Below the pieces are notes generated by a model. That model had not been told where the DNA came from and made no database searches. It saw only the letters and a program-made list of their open reading frames with translations. Shown one piece after another: positions 1 through 8,197 of a stretch of 52,071 nucleotides of DNA. The DNA comes from Planctomycetota bacterium (GTDB lineage: Bacteria > Planctomycetota > MHYJ01 > JACQXL01 > JACQZI01): assembly GCA_016207825.1 (NCBI GenBank), contig JACQZI010000002.1:1-52071 (forward strand), in the 5' to 3' direction. The translations under genes and the position numbers were made by a program. How positions within the stretch are numbered: position 1 is the first letter of the stretch; each line of letters starts with the position of its first letter.

Positions 1-1143
1 GTCCGCATTGACATCTCCTGCACTAAGGGACATAATATAGCCTAAACCTGTACGCGACCATTTGAAAGTCCCGTCATTATCCATAGCATAAACCTCTCCG
101 CCGATATTTCCCCCCGCAAATTCATATTCGGCATCCCCGTCCAATTGACAGGTTACCAGGTCATCAAACGAGCCGGGCGCCATTACCACCGGTGGCGGAT
201 TCGCTGTAGAATAACTTACATACCAGTCGCATAAAACCGGGGTTTTATTCGTATCTGTGGCAACAAAATTCGCCCGGAGTTTTATCTGCGGGTAGGTAGA
301 AGCATTTACCACTTTCAGGGCAAGATTATCGCCGGATGCCACTGAAGCAATAAGGTTATTAGCTCCATCCAGGACATCAAAGTTAAGGGATGTATCAACG
401 GGGGTACTATTACTCATATACCAAAAATCCATTATTACATCGCCGGCCGCGTAAAGGTCAGCCGCGTTAACCGTATTTATATCAAGCCGTAAGGCGCCCA
501 CTGAATTTAAATTAGGCGTTCCGTTGATAGCTTCGGGATTATTAGTATCAAGCGAAACGAGATTCCAACCAATTGCCAACGATGCCTTGGGTGTGCTCTT
601 ATATACATACCATGCCCAGACGGGATAGGCATTAAACAAGAAAACCTCAACACTGCTAACCTTATTTAGCGTAGTCTGGTCTTTAATATATAACCAAACC
701 CTTATGGTTTTGCCTGTCAAATTGATTGCCGTAATATTTTTATACACGGAAAAATCAGTAATACCCGCATTAGTTTTTGTTATATTTATCGCATTCACCT
801 TTTCTTTATAAGTAGTATTATTAACACTGACAATTCCCCAACCATTAACCCATCCGGCAATGGCCTCGCAGCTATCCACCGTTTCCCCATAAGTAGCAGT
901 AAAAACACCCCAGTAGGAAACACCGGCCGGAGCGATATTAGCAGAAATATAAGTCCCATTGGCGGCGTATGGTGCAACTCCATTGGAAAGTACGGCTTCG
1001 GTATTATCCGTAGTTGTTACGGTATTGGAAAAAGCTCCCGAAACAAAGGATGTCTCTGCCCATTCATCCGCTAAGATATTACTAACGACCAAACCGAACA
1101 AAACGGCAAAACCAACAACAAAAACAGCCTTTTTTATTATCAT
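1..1143 (-). CDS. Secreted beta-propeller-like protein, 3' end outside window
   Basis: An open frame of 381 codons starts at ATG 1143 behind a GGAG Shine-Dalgarno (1150-1153) and runs off the window without a stop. Residues 1-26 are a signal peptide (MIIKK, a hydrophobic core, then a cut near ILA|DEW). The body is Asn/Thr/Ser-rich and beta-like. The last 45 residues (LDGDAEYEFAGG, GEVYAMDNDGTFKW, AGDVNAD) look like FG-GAP/VCBS or PQQ-type propeller blades, so the full protein is probably an extracellular propeller. Its start lies only 17 nt after the stop of the Cys-tailed peptide gene, so the two are probably cotranscribed. The function is unknown. It could be the surface protein that carries or displays the modified peptide, but that is inference. 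Confidence 0.8.
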   Translation of the reverse strand, partial: MIIKKAVFVVGFAVLFGLVVSNILADEWAETSFVSGAFSNTVTTTDNTEAVLSNGVAPYAANGTYISANIAPAGVSYWGVFTATYGETVDSCEAIAGWVNGWGIVSVNNTTYKEKVNAINITKTNAGITDFSVYKNITAINLTGKTIRVWLYIKDQTTLNKVSSVEVFLFNAYPVWAWYVYKSTPKASLAIGWNLVSLDTNNPEAINGTPNLNSVGALRLDINTVNAADLYAAGDVIMDFWYMSNSTPVDTSLNFDVLDGANNLIASVASGDNLALKVVNASTYPQIKLRANFVATDTNKTPVLCDWYVSYSTANPPPVVMAPGSFDDLVTCQLDGDAEYEFAGGNIGGEVYAMDNDGTFKWSRTGLGYIMSLSAGDVNAD

Positions 1144-1160
1144 GTATATCTCCTAACGCA

Positions 1161-1463
1161 TTACACGCAACAACAACAGCAGCCAGCGCCACACCCATCG
1201 TCCCAGGCTGCCCAAGTATTACCCCAACTCCAGCTGACAGTATTGGTATGTGTTCCTAAGCGGCCCGGAGCAGTCGGGTCGAAAACCATATCCACAGTAT
1301 TGGTATGGCTTCTGGCAAACACATCGGCTCCCATTATTCCACCCAATAACCCAAGTGTCAAGCCACCGATTTTTATCACTTTCCCCTTGCTGATACCGCC
1401 TTTTTCACTTTTAATAAAATTAATAAGCTTCCTTTTTATCTTCCTTTTTTTAGACTCTTCCAT
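1161..1463 (-). CDS. Candidate RiPP precursor peptide, HTNTV repeats and Cys-rich tail
   Basis: This encodes a 100-residue protein with AAGGAG spaced correctly before ATG 1463. Residues 1-31 are Lys-rich (leader-like). Residues 32-50 are a Gly-rich hydrophobic stretch ending in DVFA|R, which could be a signal peptidase site; the GG at 41-42 could be a double-glycine site. HTNTV occurs twice, at 53-57 and 72-76, encoded by the same 14-bp DNA. The region 77-89 is rich in Trp and Asp (W78, W80, W84, W87), and the tail is CGAGCCCCCV (Cys 91 and 95-99). It has its own strong promoter and sits next to the rSAM genes. I recognise no named family. The His-Xaa-Asn-Thr repeats recall the HxsA substrates of His-Xaa-Ser systems, which fits the HxsB/HxsD-like genes upstream, but no HxS repeat is present. 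Confidence 0.75.
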   Translation of the reverse strand: MEESKKRKIKRKLINFIKSEKGGISKGKVIKIGGLTLGLLGGIMGADVFARSHTNTVDMVFDPTAPGRLGTHTNTVSWSWGNTWAAWDDGCGAGCCCCCV

Positions 1464-1526
1464 GTAATAATCTCCTTTTCTTACATAAAAACGCGATAGC
1501 GAAAGACCTATAATCTTTCCATTTTA

Positions 1527-1555
1527 AGTATACTTGATTACCATTCTGTTGTCAA
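1527..1555 (-). promoter_or_regulatory. Sigma70-type promoter of the peptide gene
   Basis: On the minus strand TTGACA (1550-1555) is followed by a 17-nt spacer and TATACT (1527-1532), nearly consensus. The predicted leader is about 60 nt and contains a small hairpin, GAAAGA/TCTTTC (1501-1519), upstream of the Shine-Dalgarno. The peptide gene is therefore expressed separately from the rSAM genes upstream. Confidence 0.75.
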
Positions 1556-1636
1556 CTTTTTTTATGAAAAGCGGAAAAATATTTAGCAAAGCCAATTATC
1601 AAGCGGCCACGCCGTTTAAAATCTAACGTCTAACAA

Positions 1637-2692
1637 CTATTCCACCCAACACATCCTGTTCATGGTTATATCCGGATTATGCTTTTCCCTAACAGTATTA
1701 CGGCAATATTGTTTAACCGGGCACAAGCTGCATTTTTTGAATTTATCAGCATTCTTTTTGGCTGGCTCCGTTTTTTTCCACGATTCGTAATGTTTCTGGA
1801 AGAAAAGCGGGTTTATTGTTTTTCCCTTGGTGATTTCATTAATCTTAAGAATGGGCTTTTCTACGGCAGATGAACGATAATTTTTATGGGTTATGATTTT
1901 TTTGTATTCATCCAAACGTCCCAGTTCATAATAGGCGCGGGCAAACAAATGATGGTATTCCTGAGGCGCGATAATCTCATATTTAAAATTGCAATCCCCG
2001 GGCAGTTTATCAAAGAGATTGATTAATCTGATTAAAACATCACGATACTCCAAAGGAGTAAGCATTTTTGACCTAAGTTCAGCTCCTTTTCCTCCTGGCC
2101 ATAGTAATCCAAAAGTAAAAATATTTACCTGTTTATCTACAAGCAAACTGATGCAATCTTCCAGTTCATCCGAATTAATGCGGGAGAGTGTAAAATTTAT
2201 CTTGGTTTTTATCCCGGCTTTTTTAAGATGCCTTAAAGCCAGCAAGGTTTGCCTGAAATCCCCGCGTTTTCTTATGTCATCATGGGTTTTTTCCATCCCG
2301 TCTAGGCTTAGAGAAAAGAAAGAAATATCAAATTCCTTTAATTTAACCGCAATTTTAGGGGTGATTTTCAATGGGGTACCTGCAACGCCGATTCTGTCAA
2401 TAATACCGGATTTTTTGTATTCGTAAGCCACTTCAAGAATATCGAAAAAATCTTTTCTTTGGAGAGGGTCGCCTCCGGTAAAAGTTATCTGGCCTATAAG
2501 GTTATTTTTAAGAAGGAACGTTCGGAAGCTTGCCAGTATTTCAAGGCAATAGTTGTAAGAGATATCTTTTTTAAAATACCTGCCTGCCCGGTTGCAATGC
2601 TTGCATTCACCTTCGCATTTATTAGTAATCGCCCAGCGAAATGAATATCCGGTGCGGTTTTTGCATTCTGATAATTTTAAATTTTTCATCAT
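1637..2692 (-). CDS. Radical SAM/SPASM-like enzyme, CWVE-tail family member 1
   Basis: This is a 351-residue radical SAM protein. The 4Fe-4S motif C26-x3-C30-x2-C33 is followed by a TFTGGDP motif that binds the SAM amino group. The C-terminal Cys cluster CSLCPVKQYC, ending NRMCWVE, suggests an auxiliary-cluster (SPASM/twitch-like) domain. The start at ATG 2692 overlaps the upstream stop in ATGATGA, so the two genes are translationally coupled. The frame is open further upstream, but that stretch translates the neighbour's tail out of frame. It is a paralogue of that neighbour (same ending, same TFTGGDP context) and is probably a peptide-modifying enzyme of the adjacent precursor. The substrate is not shown. 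Confidence 0.85.
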   Translation of the reverse strand: MMKNLKLSECKNRTGYSFRWAITNKCEGECKHCNRAGRYFKKDISYNYCLEILASFRTFLLKNNLIGQITFTGGDPLQRKDFFDILEVAYEYKKSGIIDRIGVAGTPLKITPKIAVKLKEFDISFFSLSLDGMEKTHDDIRKRGDFRQTLLALRHLKKAGIKTKINFTLSRINSDELEDCISLLVDKQVNIFTFGLLWPGGKGAELRSKMLTPLEYRDVLIRLINLFDKLPGDCNFKYEIIAPQEYHHLFARAYYELGRLDEYKKIITHKNYRSSAVEKPILKINEITKGKTINPLFFQKHYESWKKTEPAKKNADKFKKCSLCPVKQYCRNTVREKHNPDITMNRMCWVE

Positions 2693-3810
2693 TCCACCCA
2701 GCACATTCTGTGGGGGCCGTAAATACTTCCCGGTGTATGATGGACGCACCCGATACCCTGCCCGCAATAAACCACCGCCGGGCAGGCACGGCATTTGGCA
2801 AATTCCGCTTTTTTCTTTTCAGTGTACGGCACATCCTCAAGTGACCTCAACAAATCAGATGATTCGTAAATTTTACGGAAGGAATCCTGCGGAACGCGCC
2901 CTATTTTTATCGGGATAAGCCTTCGGAGATACACATCGCCATCCGGTAAAACCGCAAAAATAATTCCTTGCTCATTAGTTTCCGGTGCTTTGTCCGCTCC
3001 CCTAATCTTAAGATATTCATTCCACCTGCCCAGTTCATAAAAAAGCAGGGAGAATAAGTGGCCACCGGCAATTATTCCGTTCTTAAGGTTTTGGTGTTTA
3101 CCGGGAAGCGAATCAAGCAGTCCAAGTACATCAATCAAAAGTTTCCTGTATTCTGAAGGCAAAAGCAGGTCGTTTTCAAGATTACTGCCTGCCCCGACCG
3201 GCGTAATAGGGAAAAACACAAACTTCGAAATGTTTTCCGAAATAACCCTACGGATAACATCGAGTAACTCTTTGGCATTAGCGCGATAGAGGCAAAAAGC
3301 GGCATGAGCGGTGATGCCAACATCATGAAGGCATCTGAACGCGTTTATGGTTTTCTTAAAACCGCCCGGTTTACGGATAAAATCATGAGTAGTTTCAAGC
3401 CCATCAATATTTAACCGGCAAATGATATCAGGGGACAATGATTTCAAACGGCGGGCGATTTCTTCGTTTATATAGTCGGGGTTGCATAAAATCCTGATAT
3501 TCTTGATGGCGCCTGACCGTTGATATTCAGCGGCAATTTCAAGGATATCCATGAAATCTCCGCGCAAAAGCGGGTCACCGCCGGTAAAGGTCACATTGGC
3601 ATTAAGCGGATAAGCCTTGCTGAATTCGCGATAAGAGTTGAGTATTTTCAGGCAATCACCATGAGAAAGGTCTTTGTGTGATGTCCCGTCTTTTCGGAAA
3701 CAGAATTTACAGTTATTGCCGCATTCGGAAGTAATCTCCCAAAAAAGATAGCATTTTTTATTTTTTGGAATCCGCTCCGCTTGTGGAATTTTGCTGTTAA
3801 TGGGATACAT
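2689..3810 (-). CDS. Radical SAM/SPASM-like enzyme, CWVE-tail family member 2
   Basis: This 373-residue radical SAM protein has C30-x3-C34-x2-C37, then TFTGGDP, and a C-terminal Cys cluster (CRACPAVVYCGQGIGC, ending HRMCWVE) typical of auxiliary Fe-S domains. I chose ATG 3810 because a TTGACT-N17-TATGCA promoter ends 8 nt before it, giving an almost leaderless mRNA. A GTG at 3828 is the alternative. It overlaps the next rSAM gene by 4 nt. The pair looks like a tandem duplication whose enzymes have diverged, perhaps acting on different residues of one peptide. Confidence 0.85.
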   Translation of the reverse strand: MYPINSKIPQAERIPKNKKCYLFWEITSECGNNCKFCFRKDGTSHKDLSHGDCLKILNSYREFSKAYPLNANVTFTGGDPLLRGDFMDILEIAAEYQRSGAIKNIRILCNPDYINEEIARRLKSLSPDIICRLNIDGLETTHDFIRKPGGFKKTINAFRCLHDVGITAHAAFCLYRANAKELLDVIRRVISENISKFVFFPITPVGAGSNLENDLLLPSEYRKLLIDVLGLLDSLPGKHQNLKNGIIAGGHLFSLLFYELGRWNEYLKIRGADKAPETNEQGIIFAVLPDGDVYLRRLIPIKIGRVPQDSFRKIYESSDLLRSLEDVPYTEKKKAEFAKCRACPAVVYCGQGIGCVHHTPGSIYGPHRMCWVE

Positions 3811-3818
3811 AATATTTA

Positions 3819-3847
3819 TGCATAACACAATTTCACCGCACAGTCAA
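3819..3847 (-). promoter_or_regulatory. Promoter giving a near-leaderless rSAM mRNA
   Basis: TTGACT (3842-3847), a 17-nt spacer and TATGCA (3819-3824) lie on the minus strand, 8 nt before ATG 3810. Transcription would start within about two bases of the start codon. The same layout occurs before two other rSAM genes in the locus. Confidence 0.5.
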
Positions 3848-3864
3848 CTGTTTTTTACGGCATC

Positions 3865-4061
3865 CTAAGTACAGCAAATCACAATAAGGTGTCCGAAAAG
3901 TGTCATTGCGAGGGAGTCCCGCAGGGCGGGACGACCGAAGCAATCTCATATTCTCCGCATAAAACAGAGATTGCCACGCTCCCCCGCCGAAGCGAGGTCG
4001 CTCGCAATGACGACATAGAGGAGGCTTTTTTGGACACCCATTTATGATTTACGGTACTAAG
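3865..4061. repeat. MITE-like palindromic element
   Basis: This is a 197-bp element between two rSAM genes. Its ends form an imperfect inverted repeat of about 30 bp: CTAAGTAC...GGTGTCC at 3865-3893 pairs with GGACACC...GTACTAAG at 4032-4061. Nested inside are GTCATTGCGAGGGA/CTCGCAATGAC and GAAGCAATCTC/GAGATTGCC, a REP-like arrangement common in bacterial intergenic DNA. There is no transposase, so it would be non-autonomous. The inner open frame (3903-4094) is a by-product of the palindrome. Confidence 0.7.
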
Positions 4062-4175
4062 ACTTCCTGCTCTTTCTACTGTTACACCAGGCATTTATTT
4101 CAAAATAAAACAATCTTTAAAGCCAAATGGCTGTTAAAACACAGCCGATCCTGATTGTCCGAAAACTAATAACCC

Positions 4176-5057
4176 TTACAAAGGCTTTAATTCTTCAACC
4201 CCATTAAATTCTATATAATTAATATCCAGCCCCGAACATTTTTTTATCAGCCGGCAGCCATAGCATTTATCCGGGTGGTTTTTTCTCATATCGATGACGG
4301 GTTCAACAAGATACCTCCCTCTTTTTATATACCCCAAATAATTATTAGGATACCTGCGGGCGGTTATCGATTCCGGTGCGATGCATAACGGAAAATCACG
4401 CAGCACGATATTCAGCTTTTTCTTGCGGCTTATTTCACCCGTTTTTTTAAGATAAAGCGCGGCATCGCTGTGCTTCACCAAAATACCTTTATTCTCCAGC
4501 GCGCGACCCTGGTATTTTGCGGAAAATATTTGCAAGCCGAGCAGGCTGTCGCCAAACCCGGCAAATATATATTCGGCAAATTCCGGCAATTCTTTGTAAT
4601 TATGGGCGTTGCAAACGCAGTTAACATAAAATCCCCTACGCCTTTCTTTTAAAAATGAAACCGTCTTAAGAATATCCTGGTACGAACTCTTGCTTTGCGT
4701 GAGTGTGTTGTGAATCTCCGGCTTATGGGAATGCAAGGATATTACGAGAACATCGATTAAATTCACGAGCTTTTGCAAATTATTTAATACCGTGCCGTTG
4801 GTGGTCACCAATATCTTCAGGCGCTTTTTACGGCATAATTTCATAACATCTTCCAAATGACCGTATAAAAAAGGTTCTCCGCCGCCAAACCAGATGCCTT
4901 TGATGTGTTTTTCGGCTATACCCATGTGAATCAGCGACTTAATATCATATAATGAGTAGAATGATTTAAATGGTTTTAAACAGAAAAGGCATTTTTGGTT
5001 GCATTCATCTGAAATCCCGAGATTCAGTATCGCATATCTGTCAAAAGGAAAACTCAT
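4176..5057 (-). CDS. Radical SAM enzyme, ELKPL-tail family
   Basis: This 293-residue radical SAM protein has C19-x3-C23-x2-C26, a WFGGGEP motif near residue 58, and a C-terminal cluster CYGCRLIKKCSGL ending GVEELKPL. The same tail pattern (CxxCx5CxG...Y...G..ELKP) closes the rSAM enzymes at 10779 and 11756 and the remnant at 9184, so these form one family. A TTGACT-N17-TAAATT promoter places the transcript start on the A of ATG 5057, and no Shine-Dalgarno is visible. It is an isolated single-gene unit now, separated from its relatives by the inserted 5-9 kb segment. It is probably a peptide or protein modifying enzyme; the substrate is unknown. Confidence 0.85.
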   Translation of the reverse strand: MSFPFDRYAILNLGISDECNQKCLFCLKPFKSFYSLYDIKSLIHMGIAEKHIKGIWFGGGEPFLYGHLEDVMKLCRKKRLKILVTTNGTVLNNLQKLVNLIDVLVISLHSHKPEIHNTLTQSKSSYQDILKTVSFLKERRRGFYVNCVCNAHNYKELPEFAEYIFAGFGDSLLGLQIFSAKYQGRALENKGILVKHSDAALYLKKTGEISRKKKLNIVLRDFPLCIAPESITARRYPNNYLGYIKRGRYLVEPVIDMRKNHPDKCYGCRLIKKCSGLDINYIEFNGVEELKPL

Positions 5058-5063
5058 GTTTAT

Positions 5064-5092
5064 AATTTACCACGTTTCCCCTGAAAAGTCAA
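5064..5092 (-). promoter_or_regulatory. Promoter giving a leaderless rSAM mRNA
   Basis: On the minus strand TTGACT (5087-5092), a 17-nt spacer and TAAATT (5064-5069) are followed by 6 nt and ATG 5057. Transcription would begin at or next to the start codon. Confidence 0.55.
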
Positions 5093-5182
5093 TTAAGATT
5101 ATGGAGGATTTAGTGAGCTTCCTGCTTTTTATCAACAGGGGCTTGTACAAGACCTATAAGATTTTTATCACCTACAAGGAAA

Positions 5183-5218
5183 GGGGCGGCTCCGGATTTA
5201 CTGTCCAAAGCCACCCCC
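5183..5218 (-). terminator. Strong hairpin, possible terminator
   Basis: GGGGCGGCTCCGGA (5183-5196) pairs with TCCAAAGCCACCCC (5204-5217), with G-U pairs, around a 7-nt loop. On the minus strand it follows the stop at 5256 and is followed by TTTCCTT, so it could end the protease-cassette transcript. The T-run is weak. Confidence 0.4.
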
Positions 5219-5255
5219 ACTGTTCGCTGACTACCGGTTACTGCCTACTAAGTGA

Positions 5256-6035
5256 TTACACCTGGCTGACTTTTATATCAAGATACAACTGCTTGTTCTC
5301 CTTGATAAAGTCAACATGGCTTGCACCGCCGGTTGTGAAGCTTTCCAGCCCAAGAGACGGATCGACATAACGCTGGACTAACTGGTTCACCGCCGTATTG
5401 ACGGAATCAATCGTGGCATCATCCAGGTTCGACCGCAGGACCAAGCCGCCGGCTTTGACCAGCCTTTGGTTAAGAGCGGCTCTCAAGTCACCCTCTGTCC
5501 CGATGGGACAAATCCTGAAAGGACCGCCTTCGGCGGTGTCGCCGGAACGCAGTTCCCTGATGATTTTGGCATCACCCGAAAGCCAGAAACCAGCGATAGC
5601 GGCCGGCCCGCGTCCCTGCTTTTTGAACCCGGTCAAAGCAAGCGTCCGTTCGCCGATGCCTTTCAGGAACCTGCCAAGCCCCCGCGCCACCCGCTCCTTG
5701 TAATTTGCCGCGTCATTATCAAACATGAATTTCCAGTTCTCCTTGAACTTTTCATAAGCACGCTTGATATTCGCCGCAAACTTGGAGGTAATGCCGGAAG
5801 TGGTCAGTCCCTTTTTGGAGATATAGCCCGGGTTGGGATAGGATTGGTATTCCTGTTCCGCCCGTTCGGCTATAGTGTTCAGGTAGGCTTCGCCATCCGG
5901 GACACGGTTGAGCATGTGGTCGTTTATCCGCCCCGCTTTGCCGTCCAGCCCCTTATTCCAGTATTCACCTATTTCGGCAGGCGCTGGCGCGGTGTTGTCT
6001 ATGGGCATTTTCAAATGCGTTTTTGGCATACCCAT
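5256..6035 (-). CDS. Unrecognised 259-residue protein
   Basis: ATG 6035 was chosen because GGGGGTGAG sits 6 nt upstream; a GTG at 6044 overlaps that Shine-Dalgarno. There is no signal peptide or membrane segment. The N-terminal half is polar and helical (about residues 60-130, many Lys/Glu/Asn). The middle is Gly-rich (RFLKGIGERTLALTGFKKQG, then AAIAGFW). The C-terminal part looks alpha/beta and ends in IKVSQV. It is the last gene of a three-gene run with the 142-residue protein and the trypsin-like protease, all with strong GGAGG-type Shine-Dalgarno sites. I cannot name a family. A structural or virus-derived protein is conceivable but unsupported. Confidence 0.65.
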   Translation of the reverse strand: MGMPKTHLKMPIDNTAPAPAEIGEYWNKGLDGKAGRINDHMLNRVPDGEAYLNTIAERAEQEYQSYPNPGYISKKGLTTSGITSKFAANIKRAYEKFKENWKFMFDNDAANYKERVARGLGRFLKGIGERTLALTGFKKQGRGPAAIAGFWLSGDAKIIRELRSGDTAEGGPFRICPIGTEGDLRAALNQRLVKAGGLVLRSNLDDATIDSVNTAVNQLVQRYVDPSLGLESFTTGGASHVDFIKENKQLYLDIKVSQV

Positions 6036-6060
6036 TTTTCTCACCCCCTTTCCCGTAGGT

Positions 6061-6081
6061 CCCCCGACGTAACGTCGGGGG
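6061..6081. other. GC-rich hairpin before the 259-residue gene
   Basis: CCCCCGAC, a 5-nt loop and GTCGGGGG form a perfect 8-bp stem, 25 nt upstream of ATG 6035 on the minus strand. It has no T-run in either direction. It may be a leader structure or a small repeat. Confidence 0.4.
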
Positions 6082-6235
6082 GATATTTCATTAATTTAAT
6101 CCATTCGCCGATATAACTCCCTTTCACGCGCGCTAAAGAAAAGACACTTCGTTACACCTGATTAACGAATGGAAAATAAATTCCAAATTTCAAACACCAC
6201 TTTCCAAATAATCACCACACTTTAAACTCCAATAA

Positions 6236-6664
6236 TCAAATGGTTTCTTTGGAGTTTTTCCTGCTTTCCAGCTCCAGGAGCAAATCCCAGTAGCTATTCC
6301 GGAAGCCTTCGTGTGTGCCGTATTTTTGGGCAAGTTCGTCCCACATCGCAATCATCAGCACTTCCACGATTTGCGGCCGCAAGGATGGCGTTTCCTCATC
6401 CAGCCTGAACAAAGCTTCTTTAATTAGGAAGGCTTCCGCCTTATCGCGCGGCAAGGCGTCTTCACCCTTTGCGTAACTGAAGAAAGCCATCAAGGCATTA
6501 AGGCTTCGGAATTTCTTAAGCTCCCGGACTTGGATTTTCACCATTTCAAAGCTCTTTTCGTAAAGCTTGCGTTCCCCCATCAAATGGATGGAAAGGTATT
6601 CGTAGGTATCCAATTCGTTCCCGATTAGGTCGGGACTCCACTGTCGTTTCGCCGGTCTTTTCAT
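6236..6664 (-). CDS. Unrecognised 142-residue helical protein
   Basis: ATG 6664 (MKRPAKRQW) has a near-perfect GGAGGTGA Shine-Dalgarno 6-7 nt upstream, so I prefer it to the longer frame starting at 6709. The protein is soluble, strongly charged and probably all-helical, with no Cys-based motif. It lies 37 nt downstream of the protease gene and 200 nt upstream of the 259-residue gene, in the same direction. The function is unknown. Confidence 0.65.
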   Translation of the reverse strand: MKRPAKRQWSPDLIGNELDTYEYLSIHLMGERKLYEKSFEMVKIQVRELKKFRSLNALMAFFSYAKGEDALPRDKAEAFLIKEALFRLDEETPSLRPQIVEVLMIAMWDELAQKYGTHEGFRNSYWDLLLELESRKNSKETI

Positions 6665-6701
6665 AACTCTCACCTCCTTCACGAAAGTTCGCTCCGCGTG
6701 T

Positions 6702-7559
6702 TTAATCATTCAATGGTTCAATAGTTCTCTTTTGAACATTTGAACCTTTAAACCCTGGAACTCCATCAAGAAATCTATAGATTTCGCCGATGGGAACCAC
6801 TCCGGCCATTGTTGTTACTAATTGGTCTTGGTATAACCTGACCCAAACCGCAATACCGATTAGCTCATAAGTTGAACGGTTCCCGTCTTGTGACGGGACG
6901 TCGGTTCGCTTTGCGAACACTCCGCCGCCGGAATTTCCCGGCAATATAGGTGCGGAAACTTCCCATGAATCGACCGCAAAGGCGCAAAGGTGACCGAAAG
7001 ATGGGCGAGGGGGTAAACCAAGAGAGCAACCCACCGCCCAAACCGGGGCAAATAAATATGGTGTATAATCTTTAGGAGCAAGCTTCGCTGAATAAATATC
7101 TTTAACACGAATGTCACCAATATTACGAATCACACGAATAAGAGCTAAATCCTTTCCAGTATCAGTTAAAACAATAGAAGCCCTTAGTGTTTCCGTATCT
7201 TGATGGCTATAATCATAAAATGTAACGTCCACGCTTGAATACTTCCCTACAACATGCGCGGCAGTAAGTATGTATGTTCCTGTTGAACTAATGGACTGAT
7301 GAACCAATGAACCTGGAATGATTACACCCGTTCCTCTGCCTGTTATTGTCGTAATCATTACAGCAGGTTTGAGCATTTCATCATACTCGCGCTGGTAAGG
7401 ATTTTTGCCTTCGGGCAAAGGCCGAATGATGATAACATCAGACGGCAACTCCGGAGGTTTAGTTACCCAGGCCGTAAACAAAATGCCCCATATCCCCAAA
7501 ACCAATATGATTATTAGCCTTCTAAATCCGGTTAATCCGTTAAATCCGCGGTTCCTCAT
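6702..7559 (-). CDS. Membrane-anchored trypsin-like serine protease
   Basis: This 285-residue protein starts at ATG 7559, behind AGGAGGGTGA. Residues about 14-31 are one membrane segment (LIIILVLGIWGILFTAWV), placing the protease outside the membrane. The chymotrypsin-fold triad is visible: His in LTAAHVV, Asp in KDLALI and Ser in GNSGGGV, as in S1/S1C peptidases. No PDZ domain follows, so it is shorter than DegP/HtrA. The first residues (RNRGFNGLTGFR) translate an interspersed DNA repeat also found at 36447-36473. It could mature a peptide from the neighbouring rSAM locus, but the surrounding cassette looks inserted, so that link is weak. Confidence 0.8.
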   Translation of the reverse strand: MRNRGFNGLTGFRRLIIILVLGIWGILFTAWVTKPPELPSDVIIIRPLPEGKNPYQREYDEMLKPAVMITTITGRGTGVIIPGSLVHQSISSTGTYILTAAHVVGKYSSVDVTFYDYSHQDTETLRASIVLTDTGKDLALIRVIRNIGDIRVKDIYSAKLAPKDYTPYLFAPVWAVGCSLGLPPRPSFGHLCAFAVDSWEVSAPILPGNSGGGVFAKRTDVPSQDGNRSTYELIGIAVWVRLYQDQLVTTMAGVVPIGEIYRFLDGVPGFKGSNVQKRTIEPLND

Positions 7560-7777
7560 ATCTTCACCCTCCTTGAAAGGACATTCGCAATTCTGAATTC
7601 GCCATTCGCGATTCTCCATTAGTTTTGCCTCTCAATATCAAGGTGATTATTACGCGGTTTGTAACTTTTGGGAATGCGGTTTTTAGTCCTAACTCCAGGC
7701 ATGGCAAGGTGATAAAAAATTTTTGCAATTCCGGCTGTAGTGTTTTTTTGTAAATTTTAGGTGGGAAAAGGAATACC

Positions 7778-8197
7778 CTAATTAAGGCTGGAAAGGAAAT
7801 CTATCATGGGTTTTTTGATGTATTTACCCAGGAAGTAATATATACAGCGTTTTGTCTTATTATGCTTCTTATAAATCTCCTCAAAATCCCAATCCATATC
7901 GTAAAGCGCCAGGATGATATCCCAGTGCTCCCGCTCGAAATTCCGCATGAGGTGAACGACCAGCGATATGCTCTCCCTTAAGGAAAACCGCCTGAAAGAA
8001 CCGTCTTCCTCTTTATGGACCAGCCACTTATAATCGTCCCTGAAAATACGGATCATATGCCTTAGCTCATGGCTTTTGATGCCGCACTTACACAGTGTTA
8101 CATGCCATTTAAAATTATTGTCATCAAACGACTGGAGCCTTTTAAGGTAGGCATCTTTGGGCAGGTGTAGATAGATGCGCGCCAGGAGATAGACCAT
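7778..8197 (-). CDS. Unrecognised Cys/His-containing protein, start uncertain
   Basis: The frame from ATG 8197 gives 139 residues, but it stays open to 8395. The upstream part looks coding: WCTHRFYDGNG and SPCQDGQDN could form half of a metal site with CKCGIKSHELRH downstream. Between 8395 and 8197 there is no in-frame ATG, GTG or TTG, and no Shine-Dalgarno fits 8197. The gene may therefore be truncated at its 5' end or use an unusual start. The C-terminal stretch WDFEEIYKKHNKTKRCIYYFLGKY vaguely recalls a helix-turn-helix, suggesting a possible DNA-binding protein. There is no family assignment. Confidence 0.5.
   Translation of the reverse strand: MVYLLARIYLHLPKDAYLKRLQSFDDNNFKWHVTLCKCGIKSHELRHMIRIFRDDYKWLVHKEEDGSFRRFSLRESISLVVHLMRNFEREHWDIILALYDMDWDFEEIYKKHNKTKRCIYYFLGKYIKKPMIDFLSSLN

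Noticed and set aside
795-983. 62-residue minus-strand frame
   Set aside because: It is out of frame with the 381-codon signal-peptide protein that covers 1-1143.
1161-1463. Mycofactocin, PQQ or SCIFF-type precursor
   Set aside because: The terminal motifs of those precursors and their dedicated partner genes are absent.
5466-6116. Long plus-strand frame opposite the 259-residue gene
   Set aside because: The minus-strand frame has a strong Shine-Dalgarno, lies in an operon and has protein-like composition; the plus frame is its shadow.
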